Translations under genes and position numbers: made by a program
Origin: Verrucomicrobiota bacterium
GTDB lineage: Bacteria; Verrucomicrobiota; Verrucomicrobiia; Limisphaerales; J093
Assembly: GCA_027493615.1 (NCBI GenBank)
Contig: JAOSKK010000007.1
Location: forward strand, 62,001 to 126,000
DNA: 64,000 nucleotides
Direction: 5' to 3'
In this document: positions 43,119 to 54,200 of the stretch, one piece after another
Layout: every line of letters starts with the position of its first letter
Numbering within the stretch: the first letter of the stretch is position 1
The notes under the pieces: model-generated
Database searches by the model: none
The model's input: the letters and a program-made list of their open reading frames with translations, nothing else
What the model was told of the DNA's origin: nothing

Positions 43119-46100
43119 CTATTGCCCCACGGCGGACTGGGGTACCAGCACATAGCCCCGGATGTTGCCGTTGCGCGTCCCATTGCCCACGATCCACCCT
43201 TGGTCGTTCACGTCCTCCGCCGTGCTCAAGACCCAGCAACTGCCCGAAGGGGAACATTCTTCGATGTAGGTCAGGTGCGGATCACTCAGGTTGATCATGT
43301 GACTGAGCAACGGATCCTTGTCTGGATGCGTCTTCTCGGCGGAGAGCAGCCACGCCCTTGGATATCCTGTCGGCGTGATCCATCCCGTGCCAACAACAGT
43401 GCTCTTGAGGCCAGCGGTGCTGATCGCCAAAGCTTCACTGCGGCCGGGCGGGTTGGTATAGGCGTCGGCGCCCTCCGGGAAGATGGTGCCCAGCACAGTT
43501 GGTTCATTCGTCCCGATCCACCAGATCGCGGCGCGCGTCTGGATGTTGGTACCAACCTTACGAATGATTACGGCATCGGTCGCGCCGACCGCGTTCCCCG
43601 CCTCGTCCACCCCGTTGGCTGTGCTCTTGGCGGGAATGAACGTGTCCAGGGACGGAGGCAGGGCCAGCGCGGTCATCAGGCCGCCGTCCTTGCGAAAGGC
43701 CCGCCAGTTCACGCCCACTTGCCCCTTCCCAACGGCCACGCCGTTGTTGTTCACGGAATACGCGTAGCCCGCCTTGCCCGTCTCAAGATCGCCCAAATCG
43801 TTGGCGGTCCAGTTTGCGCCCGAGCCCGTCCACAATGTGGGACGGGTCACGGAGGCGGCGTTCTTCGACCACCCGACAATCTTGCCGCCATTGCGCGCAA
43901 TGGCCAGCGCCTCGCTGGACAGGTTGGTTGACAGCGTGGGCAGCAGCCACACAGGGCTCGCTCCGTTGAGGGCCACACAGGCCTGCGTGCCCCAAACCCC
44001 CGCGAGATCGTTGGCCGTGCTGACGCCATAACAGCGGAATGAATTCGTCGCGCTGCCCACGTGCAAGAGGTCCGCGTAATTGGGCGGAATCCAACGACCA
44101 CCCGGATTGTAGTAGGTGGAAAGATAGGATTGCCAGTACGTGACGTACCCGGCGATGGAAGGCAGGGTGTTGGTGTTCACCGCGTAGCCGTAGCTGTAGA
44201 GAAAGACCGTGTCGTAGGGCGAGCTGGACGCGACATTCTGCTCCGGACTCGCGCTGTCCCCGACAGCAGCCGGCGCAGCAAACTCGCTCAGCGCTTCCGG
44301 ATCGCCAAACCATTCGTCGTCGAACTGGACCCGGCTGAACCGGGCCACCGGCCAGTCAACCGATTCCGGTGGCGGTTCCTCCGCTGCCTCATCGGCCACC
44401 TCAACGCCTTCTGGGGACACTTCGGTGTCGGCTTCCTCGGCGTCCGCCTCGCTGGGATCCGTCGCCATAGCGGCTATGCCTCCGCCCCCTGGCCAGGAGT
44501 CGGCAAGTTCGTAAAGCTTGTACTGGGGACCGTCCCAGAGGGCGACCACCCCCTCGCCGCCGGGTCCGCGCGTGGCCCAGGGCGCCGGGGGTGCGACCGC
44601 GTAGTTGGCGTTCGTGACCAACCGGAAGTACGCCGCTTCTTCCTCGATCCAGTCCTGGTTGGTGCTGCCCGAAACCGGTTTGACGCGCACGGTCACCTCG
44701 CGGGCGCCGTCCGGAATACCGATCGTCCATTGCCCATTGGCGGCAGGGAAGCACTTTGCCCCAGGTGTTGGTGCTGCTCCAGGCGTTGGTGTGCAGGTCG
44801 TAATCGTAGTTCGGGTAGGCCTCGGGCAACGCCGGCCGCGTTACGCCGTTGGTCACGGACGCCAGCGTCAGGCTCAGCAGGCCTGTCGCCGTGCTGCGGC
44901 TGATCCGCAGCAGACCGGGATAGAGCCGCCGGTCGTCCGCCACGTCCGCCGTCCGCTCGAACCGGACGGTGGTGCCCCGCAGCACCTCCCCTATGGTCCA
45001 CGCCGTGTCCGCCGTTTCCAAATCCCAGCCGGGCGGTACGGGATTGGAGGGGTTAGCAACCGGCGCGTCGAACAGCGTCAGTTCATCCCGGCCAGGCCCC
45101 GGAGCGGGCTGGTATTCGAAGACGCATTGCGGCTCTGTCCATGAAAAGGAAACGGGAGCGAGGTCCGTCACCGCCCCCGAAGCTGAACGGACCCGGAGCC
45201 GCAAGCTGTAAGGGCCGTACCACACGGCACTCGAACCACCCTGGCTGACGCTCGTGTGGGTTATCCAGCGTCCACGCACTCGAACCAAACCATTGATCAA
45301 GATTTCGGGCTGGCTAATCTGAACTTCCCCAACCGCGATGAGCCCACTGTACGAGTCAGCGACCACCACAGCCCGCATGGTCCGTCCGTGGGGTATGAAG
45401 TCGGCCGGGGGTGAAGGCAGTGCCGCTAAGGCACTAGTGGCGTTGGTGGGCATGGCGGGTAATGCCACCAGGGCCGTAATATCCATGCTTGACGAGGAGA
45501 GCCAGTTGGTTGCGGCATACAGGTGTGGCCCGTGATAGCAGGCTTGCCCGATCACCGGATGGTAATCCGGTTTGTGCAAGGGCCGCCAGATGGCCAGCGC
45601 CGTGTTGGTGGGGTTCGGCTCGTAAAACTGGCTCCGGGGCCAGGTCGTGAACCGGTTGTGCTCAAACCGGATGCGGTCGGCCCCACCAATCAGCAGGCCG
45701 GAGGCGTAGCCGGGAATCAGCCGGCCCACGGGCAGCGAGGGATCGCTCACCGGCAACCAGTTCGTGTAGGTGCCTACCGCCGTGGCCCGCCATTCGTAGC
45801 TGCCGTACTCCTGCCGCCACGGGACCGAGCGCAACCGGGTGGTGTTCGCCGACACCGTGATGTTGGTGAAGAGGTAGTTGCCGGAACCGTCCGCCCCCCT
45901 CCCGGACATGCCCACGTTCGCCAACAGGTTCACATCCAGAACGACATTGTTCGTGAGGTCAATGTTCCGCACAGGCGTGGCCTCGGTGGCGGTGTCGGTG
46001 TTCATGCCCAGCGCGGCGCCCACCACCACGTTGTCGCAAAACGTGATGCCCGCCGAGTCCGCCGTGGCAAAGGCGATCCCGTTGCCAATGCCCCGCACCT

Positions 46101-46982
46101 GGCAGCGTCGGACTACGGCCACGCGGTTGGTGTAAAAATGCCCCGGGCCGAATTCACCAGGTGGATTCGGCGTTCGGACGAGAATCGCGGAGCAATAGCC
46201 GCCGCGCACGGAGTGAAAGTCGCTCACCTCGCAATTCTCGATGAACCACACGGGCTGGGCATTCGCGCCGAAAGTGAACTCCGGCACCTTGACCGACAGC
46301 GGGAAGCACTCGACTTGCACGGCGAAGTAGCGCGCCAAGGGCGCGATACCGTTGGCCCCGAAATTGCGCACGTGAACATTGGAGAGGGTTCCGCTGTTGG
46401 CCACCACCTTCAAGGCGCCGATCTTGAACCCCCGGTGTAGGCTGCGCTGGCGCAGGTCCGGTTGGTGGCCCACGCCGACCAGTTGGCGTCCAGCACCAGG
46501 TTGCGAGCCTCAAACCGGCCCAGTGCCTCTGTGAGATTCAGCATCGTGGATTCCCAGCTTGGCCCCCAAAACCGACCGGTGCCGTTGGTGGGCGCCTGGT
46601 AGCGCAGGATTGGCCGCATGTCCGCGTCCGCCGCCTGGATCGTCAAGCTGCGGCTGGCGTTGTTGGGGAGGCCAGCAGCGTGAGTTGACCAATTGAATAG
46701 ACGTTGGTGAAACCGCTGGTGCGCAGGTTGAGGACCACGCTGGTGTCGCTCGTGGCTTTGGGGTTGTCCCTGATGATGAGTTGGACCGTGGCATTGGTCC
46801 ACGGCAGCGGATTCGCGTACGAGTTGTTGCTCACGGTGGCGCCGCCAAGATTGGGGGAACCCGGCGGCGAAAGCCAGTACTCCCGCGCCGCGCACGGCAC
46901 TCGGCGCCGACGCCAACCCGATGATGAGGATTGAAGCAAGAACCGGTTTCCCGGTCTTCCGGGGTGAATTCGGGACGTTCAT
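43119..46982 (-). CDS. Large secreted right-handed beta-helix + HAF-repeat-like protein; several apparent frameshifts (near 46860, 46690, 46450, 44720)
   Basis: MNVPNSPRKTGKPVLASILIIGLASAPSAVRGAG; beta-helix-like VVRRCQVRGIGNGIAFATADSAGITFCDNVVVGAALGMN...; C-terminal ALAIARNGGKIVGWSKNAASVTRPTLWTGSG, AYSVNNNGVAVGKGQVG, DVNDQGWIVGNGTRNG (HAF-like). Confidence 0.65.
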
Positions 46983-47374
46983 CCGACCTCCTTGTTGGTC
47001 CACAATGTGATTGCTGCTGACGGTGCAGAATAGCCCCCCTGAAATGCAAGTGCAGAGTGCGGATGCCAGCATGGTTTCAGTGTCCTGCATGCCTTCCATT
47101 AAACCAACGCACTGAATCCCCAACCGGCCCTGCCGCAGCAGGGGACCGCATGCCGCTTCGCAGACCTTCACGCTATACCAGCAGCCGCTGCCTGTCGTCT
47201 TTCCAAGTTGTTAACCGAGATTGCTCACGGAGAAGTCCCGGATATGGCAAGCCCGCCCCGTTCTATCGGACTCCCGTTGAGCGTTGCGGCCCTAGCGGAG
47301 ACCGGCAGCCTGTTGACGACTCGGTCCCGGGGGGCTTCCAGATGAGATGGATTTGCGGGGTGGTCTTCAGGGAA

Positions 47375-47399
47375 CCCGCATTTCCGTGAGAAATGCGGG
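47375..47399. terminator. Hairpin directly 3' of the 47400-47783 stop codon
   Basis: CCCGCATTT-ccgtgag-AAATGCGGG. Confidence 0.45.
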
Positions 47400-47783
47400 C
47401 TAGACCTCCGGCACCTCCCACACGTAGCCGCCGGTGTGGCGCTTGATGTGGCCAGTGGTGACGTTCAGGATGAGGTAACCGGCCGAGATCGTTCCGCTCG
47501 ATGGGTCAGTCGTCACCGCCGCCGGCCGGATCTGAAGCCAGGTCCCGGGCGTCCCGGCCCCGGTACAGCGCCACTCTCCGCCCAGAGCATCCCGCCAGAA
47601 CTCATTTTGGACCCGGGTGCCGGAGGTCGGTGGCCCGATGATCGTGGTCGGGCTGCCGTTCTGGTACGCGGCGACCCGTTTCGCGATGTCCTCGGCCAGG
47701 AGGGTGAAGTTGTCGGCGGTCAGTTCGCGGAACAGGGCCGCGTTGCTGACGTCATGGAGTCGGCTCGGGGTGATGGTGCTCAT
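47400..47783 (-). CDS. Small phage-like hypothetical protein
   Basis: MSTITPSRLHDVSNAALFRELTADNFTLLAEDIAKRVAAYQNGSPTTIIGPPTSGTRVQNEFWRDALGGEWRCTGAGTPGTW...; downstream of the tail-hub gene. Confidence 0.55.
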   Translation of the reverse strand: MSTITPSRLHDVSNAALFRELTADNFTLLAEDIAKRVAAYQNGSPTTIIGPPTSGTRVQNEFWRDALGGEWRCTGAGTPGTWLQIRPAAVTTDPSSGTISAGYLILNVTTGHIKRHTGGYVWEVPEV

Positions 47784-47788
47784 GTCAT

Positions 47789-47823
47789 GGGCAAAGGGCT
47801 AAGGGCGAAGAGGTAAGGGGCAG
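47789..47823. repeat. Degenerate heptad array (GGGCNAA)n
   Basis: GGGCAAA GGGCTAA GGGCGAA GAGGTAA GGGGCAG. Confidence 0.7.
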
Positions 47824-47826
47824 AAG

Positions 47827-50079
47827 TCAGCTCTTCCAGATGGTCACGGAGTCGTAATCCAGGCTGCGGTGCCCGCCCAGGGCGAGGTAGGCCCGGACGG
47901 TGAAGTCGGTCTCGGCGCCCAGCGCGGCGACCAGGGCGGCGTTCGTGAGGGTGTAGGGACCGGCCCGGTTCACGTAGAGCGTCCCCATCAGGACCGCGCC
48001 GGCCCACAGCTCGAGAACCGCCTGGTCCGCGCGGCATTCGAGGTCCACTTCGGGCTCGGCTTCGTCCCGGCCCTCGCTGGTCAGGTCCCAGTCAGGGACA
48101 ACGTCCTGGCCGGTCGAGTAGGTCGGGGCCACGCCATCCCCGTTGGCCGTCAAGTTGGCAGGGCCGAGGGCCGGAGCGCCCGCAGCAGGATGGGATGGGG
48201 GATCTTGGCCACGTCCGCCAAGCTCACCTCGAGGTGGAGCATTCGGGGCTGGACCTTCAGACCCACCGCCAGCGCCCACTTCGGCGCGTCCCATTCGAAC
48301 AAGGGCTGATCCCCGAGCTGGACGCACCAGCACTCCGCCCCGAGGGCATGGGTCCGGCGCACAGTTCCGAACTGGCCACGGACCACGCTCAGGGTGTAGC
48401 GGCCGGCCGACACCAACGCCGGGGACCAGCCAAGCAGGATCTCGTCGCCGAGGAAGATCAGGAACCGCCGGGCGCTCACGCCCTCTTCAAAGGGCATGTC
48501 CTCGAGGTCGTCATCCGGGCTGGTGAACGTCACGTCGAGGCCCCCCTCGAGGTAGAACAGGCCCGTCGAGGACAGGCCGGCTTTCAACTCACCCCGGCGT
48601 CCGAACAGGCCGCTCTCCCCCACGGCCGAGAAGCTGTTCGTGGACCGCTCCCACCAGAGGGTCCAGGCGCTGGAGAGCGTCTCGCCCCTGGCCGGCAGCA
48701 CGAGCAGCCGGGCAGCCGTCTTGCCGGTCCAGGCCAGGGGCAGCTCGAAGACAAGCACGTCATGGCTTGGCAGCGGAGTGTAGATGATCGGCTGAAGCGC
48801 CGAATCGGCCGGGACCGGGTAGTCATTGACCATCAGGTGGGCCGAGTCCTCGCGGACGGTCAAGAGCACGTCCGGCGCCTCCGGCCCGGGCACCTCGACG
48901 CCGAGAACCCGGAAGCGCACGTCCTCGATTCCGGCCATCGGATACGTCAGGGCGACCACGTCCCCAGGCCGAAGACCGGCCGCCACCGACCGCCTGGCCC
49001 GGAGCTGGCCTTCCAGCCAGGGCAGGCTGTGACTCTTGCCGTAGGCCATGGCGACCTTCCAAGCCACGGCCGGGTCGGTGATCCAATCGCACTCGATGGC
49101 CTGGGTCAGCGGCCGACCCGTGACGTTGAACGCCGCCGGGTTCCGCCACGTCATCGCATCCGTCTGCCAGTTGCGGTCCCGGTTCTTGAACCGGACCACC
49201 ACCTCATTGACGACCTCGGTCCACCCGTGCGCCGTCAGGTCGGGCAGTTCGAGTAGGCTGCCGGGGTTCAGGGCGACGGGCGTGACGTTGTCACGCAACA
49301 GTCGCAGGCTCAGCTTCCCGGCCGGGGGTGTGGTACAGCGCGGCGTCGAGGTACTCGAGGAAGTCGTTGAGCAGGCCGTCCAGGCGGGTGACCTGATCCA
49401 GGAACACCGAGAGGCTGAAGCCGTCGTTGAACAACTGGGTCGCCACCGTGTTCCAGCCCACCGTGTCCAAGGCCGATGAGGGCAGGCCGGCGCCAAAGCG
49501 GGTGTCGGTCATCAGCTCGCCCAGCGAGGCGATCGGGTTGACCTCGCCGTTCAGGCCGGCCGACACCGTGAGCCAGCTCACCACCGGAAGCCGGGTCAGC
49601 TCGAATTGGATGCCGGGCACCTGGTTTCGGTTCTCGCCGAGCAACCAGTCATTGAAGACCACGTAACACTGGCCCCGATAGGCCGGATGCTCGACCCCGC
49701 TGCCGGCCAGTTCGGCATCCGCCGTCTGCGTGGCCGTGCCCCAGTAGAGGGTGAGGCTCCCGCGGCCCTCGACGGTAATCTCGGCCGAATCGTTGCTCCC
49801 GGCGTTCAGCGGGCCTTCCCAGGCCGTCTCATCGTCCACGATGATGGCGTGCAAGGTCTGGACCGGCCCGACGCAGAGCATCCCGGCGAAGCTCGCAAAG
49901 TAGTTGTAGCCGACCGTCTGCCGCTTCTTGCCGACCTCTTTGCGCACGGGGACCGACCGGACGCCCCAGGGTTCACTGATCCAGGTCAGGCCCAGCCGGG
50001 CGCCGCCGGCCAGGTACGGGACGGGTGGGACCGTCGCGGTGTTGCCCGGCCGGTTCGCCCGCAGGACCGTAGTAGATTC
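47827..50079 (-). pseudogene. Phage/GTA-type tail hub (putative phage tail protein), 5'-truncated at the 157 bp element; internal frameshifts
   Basis: VLRANRPGNTATVPPVPYLAGGARLGLTWISEPWGVRSVPVRKEVGKKRQTVGYNYFASFAGMLCVGPVQTLHAIIVDDETAWEG...VNEVVVRFKNRDRNWQTDAMTWRNPAAFNVTGRPLTQAIECDWITDPAVAWKVA...GDVVALTYPMAGIEDVRFRVLGVE. Confidence 0.75.
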
Positions 50080-50236
50080 GGGTCACATCTCGACATTCGA
50101 CATCTGACAGCCCTGTTCGATTGAAAGACCGCTTTCGTCGCCCGCCGACGCGCTCGATCGTCAACGGTTTTAGAACGGCCCGAGACCTTTTCGCGCATCT
50201 GCGCGTCGTCAATTGTCGAATGTCGAGATGTGACCC
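50080..50236. mobile_element. 157 bp MITE/REPIN-like element with perfect 23 bp terminal inverted repeats
   Basis: GGGTCACATCTCGACATTCGACA (50080-50102) ... TGTCGAATGTCGAGATGTGACCC (50214-50236). Confidence 0.88.
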
Positions 50237-50408
50237 TACCATCTTCCAATTCCTCCGCCTCTACACCCCCCATTGGATCACCTCTCCTGAGCACCCCAGG
50301 GTCAATGTCCGTGGGCGGGATCACTTTTCAGAACGCCCTGGATTTCCAATGGAAAGCACGGGACGCAGCGGGGATTTGCCGCGCCTGTGGGACGCCAGTG
50401 AACCATTT

Positions 50409-51168
50409 CTATTTTCGCTGCCGGTAATAGATAAGAAGCCACGCAAATCCCAGACAAGCAACGAAAGCCGCTGCTAGGACCAGCCACTGACCGAATAGGC
50501 ACGACGTGGATGTATTAGATTCGACTTTCGGCTCGTGATAAACTTCTGACTGGTGATTGACACTGGCAACGGGAACCGATCGCGGGATCGCACGCCCGGT
50601 ATCCGGCGATATCGGCGGCAGACGCAGTTCCATGGAAGGGAATTCTACGAGCTCCGCCCTTCTACCGTCCTCCGTGACTCTGTAAAGCCGCGGCTTCAAT
50701 CGAAGAATGTACGCTCCACGGAGGTCTGTTTTGAATAGTGTGGAAAGATTGAAATCAACACACGGAGCTCTCTCGTGTGAATGGAACCTCAGCCAGAGCA
50801 TTCCCCGGCTTGACCGGGGTCTGGCCATCTCGAACACCTCTTTGACATCTACTTCCTTGGGAGGTGCCGGTTCTTTCTGGAGCGTCCGAAGTCATCCGAA
50901 CCTCGTCAGCCACCTCCGTACTCAACTCAACTGGAATGCCTATGCCGCCGGGCACTTTAAACCATCTATGGCGCAGACTCTCGATGGAGACTGCCCGCGG
51001 TATGAATCCGATTTCAACGGCCCAATCCCCACCACTCCGCATCGCGAACACATGCGGCTGCAATCCATGAAGAGCCGTGCCATAAGTCTCTACTATTGTT
51101 GGCGTATCCGCAGAAATCACCCCGCAGAAGGCGATAGCCACAAATTCTGGCCGAACCCGGCGTTTCAT
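50409..51168 (-). CDS. Hypothetical exported protein with C-terminal TM anchor; frameshift near 50840
   Basis: MKRRVRPEFVAIAFCGVISADTPTIVETYGTALHGLQPHVFAMRSGGDWAVEIGFIP...LFGQWLVLAAAFVACLGFAWLLIYYRQRK. Confidence 0.55.
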
Positions 51169-51218
51169 ACCCGCAACAATACTTGCGATGAAATAGAATA
51201 ACATGAATCCCTCAGCGG

Positions 51219-54200
51219 TCATTCTTGACCCGAGTAGAGATTGGGCCACTCTGGGAAATCGTCTGTTGCGTCGGGTGGGGTCGGTCGCACCACATTCGTT
51301 CCTTGCGGTGGGGACCATGCACCTCCACTCCAATCCGTGTATGCCTTCCAACTCCAAGTACCTTTGCCTAAGGAAACGTAGATGTTCTCGGTCGGACCGC
51401 CTGCATCGGGTCTAAACATAACATAGTACTTGAAGTCATCATCAATCGACGTCCTAGTCCAGCCAAAGTGGTGTAGGCACTGGATCTCCGGAGCGTCCGA
51501 GAAGATCAATGATCGCGGGCTATTCGGAGTCACGGGCTTGGCAAGATCTGGATCTGAATGCTTGCTGGTGTAAAAACAATACTTATCAAGCCAGTAGGCC
51601 CCATGAGTTCCGTCAGAATCGGCCCCGGAAACGTACTCGCGCCTGACAAGCTGGAGGATGTCAGATCTCCCCGCGTACCGGGAAACGAATCGAATGGTGA
51701 AGTCCATACTCTCGGTGTCGCCCTCCGTAGCCAGTTGAAGGTAAGTCGTACCGCCACGCGGCACGACGTGGACGGTTGCCGGTGGATCATCGATAAGTTG
51801 GGGCTGTTCGGGGCGATAGATGGAGATCTCGCCCTTCCCGGTGACGACGACATATTGACCGTTCGCAAGATGAAGTCCGGCGCCAAGTTGTACGATTCCC
51901 ACTGGCTGGTTCACGCCTGGTCGATTCACATACCAACAAAACGTCTGCCAAGGCGGATCTCCCGTCAGGTGGAGCAGGGCATCATTTCGCCGATAGTTCA
52001 GCGAGCCGGTCGGAGTTGCCTGCCACGCCTCATTGACGAACTTTGCGGGCAAAACCCAGAGTGCTGATGCAGTATTCAGTGATCCTTCGGGAAGCGGGGG
52101 AGCGAACCGAGCCGAGAAGTCCACCTTCACCCCAACGCAGAACTCCGGCGTCTCCTCGGCCAGGTCATGACCGTCCGCGGTCAGGACCAGGCTGTGCTTG
52201 GTGGCCAAGACGTCGAAGTAATAGAAACGCCCCGCCGCACGCGGCGTCACGTCCACTTCTATGCCGTCGGGCAGAGCGACGAACAGATAACCATCGCTCC
52301 CCACCGAGGCGCCCAGCACCTTGACGGGAGTCGGGGGATCGACCGGGGTCATCAGGTGCATCCGTTGCACTGCGTCCGGATAGGGCGGCACCGTCCGGGG
52401 ACTGTTGAGCGCGTAGGCGGCGGCGTAGATGGCGAAGAGATTCCGCCGCTTCCTCAGGGCCTTGCCGCCGGTGTTCAGGACCATCGTCGTATCGGCGGAA
52501 CGGATGTAAACGTCCGGACGCAAACAACTGCCCATCTGGAGGTCGGTCACGGCGCAATGTTCCGGGGGCAGGGCCCACCAGTAAGCGTACCCTTCGGGCA
52601 TGCATTCCGGGCAATCTCCCCGCGGGCGGCAGGCAACCAATGCCGATGCCTTCGTCGGTGTACGCCGGCCAAAGCTGCAAGGTCTCGCTCGTGCCGTAGG
52701 TTGGGTCCCGAGTGATCAGGTGCCGGCGGCCATCCTCCGACCCCCAGCGCACCGTCATGTAGGTGAACTCGGTGCGCGTTTGCTCACAGCGGGGTATCAG
52801 GTGCCAGCAGACCTCGAAGTATCGCCCGACGTAGGTCCGCGCCGGCCGGTCCCATTGTCTTTGCGCATCCCGCGCCTGTTCGGCGGCCGGATTCCCCAGT
52901 GACACGGGATCAAACGGCGGCGGCGCACCGTGCGGAGCCCCCACCGGAATCGCCCGCGCCTGGATCACCGCGGTGCCGCCGTCCCCTAACGGCACACTGT
53001 CCGCCTGCCAGGCATAGACCCCACCCTCGGGAATCAAAGCCGCCGCCGGCACGCGCACGCCGTTGACCCAGACGTCATGCTGGTTGTCGGTGATGGTACC
53101 GAACACGGTGACCAACGGCGCGGCAAGCTGCTCTTCGGTGGGTTCACTGATCGTGACCGTCAATGCCGTCGCGCGGGTGAGGGTGAGCGCCTGGCTCCTG
53201 GCGTTGCCGGCCGCGTCGGTGGCGACCACGGTCAGGGTGTTGATCCCCGGGGCGAGCGGCAACCCTTCCACCCAGAAGAGGCCGTTGCGCTCGACCAGGC
53301 CCGCGACAGGTTCTGCGGTCAAACCAGTCACTGTCACCGTGGCGCAAGGATCGTCCAATTGGCCGCGCAGGTCAAAGGTGTCGGTGGCCAACTGCGCGTT
53401 GTTCTGCGGCCAATGGAGTGTGATGACCGGGGCGGTGTGGTCGGTCGTCAGGTCGAGGGTGTAGTTGAGCGGCACCGTGGCGGTGTTCCCCGCCCGGTCC
53501 GTCGCCCGCAGCGTGAGGGCGTTGGCGCCGTCCGCCAATTCGACGTCGAAGAGCTGGAAGGGCCAGGCGATCGGCTGCGGGGGCGGAGCCTCGCCCTCCG
53601 GCGGCTCTTGCAGGAACGCGTTTTCATCGTAGGTCTCCCCAAGGAGCAGGCCAGGTTCGTCGCTGAGCGTGCCGTTGCCATTAACCAGGTCGAATGTCAC
53701 TGCGGTCAACGGTTCGTTGGCCGAACCTTTCACCTGGACGAAGGGCTGCGAAGTGGTTCCGCTTAGAGGTTCGGTGAGGGTCAGCACCGGCGGCGTGGTA
53801 TCCAGGATGACTTGGTGTTTCTGCCAGGTTTGGACGCCGGAGAAGTCCATGAAGCCGATCCAGACATCGCGCGCCCCATCGCCCGGGCCAAGATTCACCG
53901 AGAAAGGGGAGTGGAACGCTTCCCAGGTGGCTGATGCGAAGTCCTCGCTGTTCACGAGGAACGCCATGCCGGCCGGAAGCCGGCCCTCGACGGTTCCGGA
54001 GATCGTGGTGGTATTGACCCAAAGGCTAGGGATGATGACGATGGGTTGCTGCCAAGCCGCGGCGAGGTCCGCCATTTCCGCGGCGGTGAGGGCGCGGTCG
54101 TAGAGGCGCACGTCGTCCAGGGCGCCGTTGAGATAGGTGTGGAAGCCTGCGTAGCCGAACGTCACCGGGTGATTTGAGGTTCGCGGGGTCACCCCGCTCA

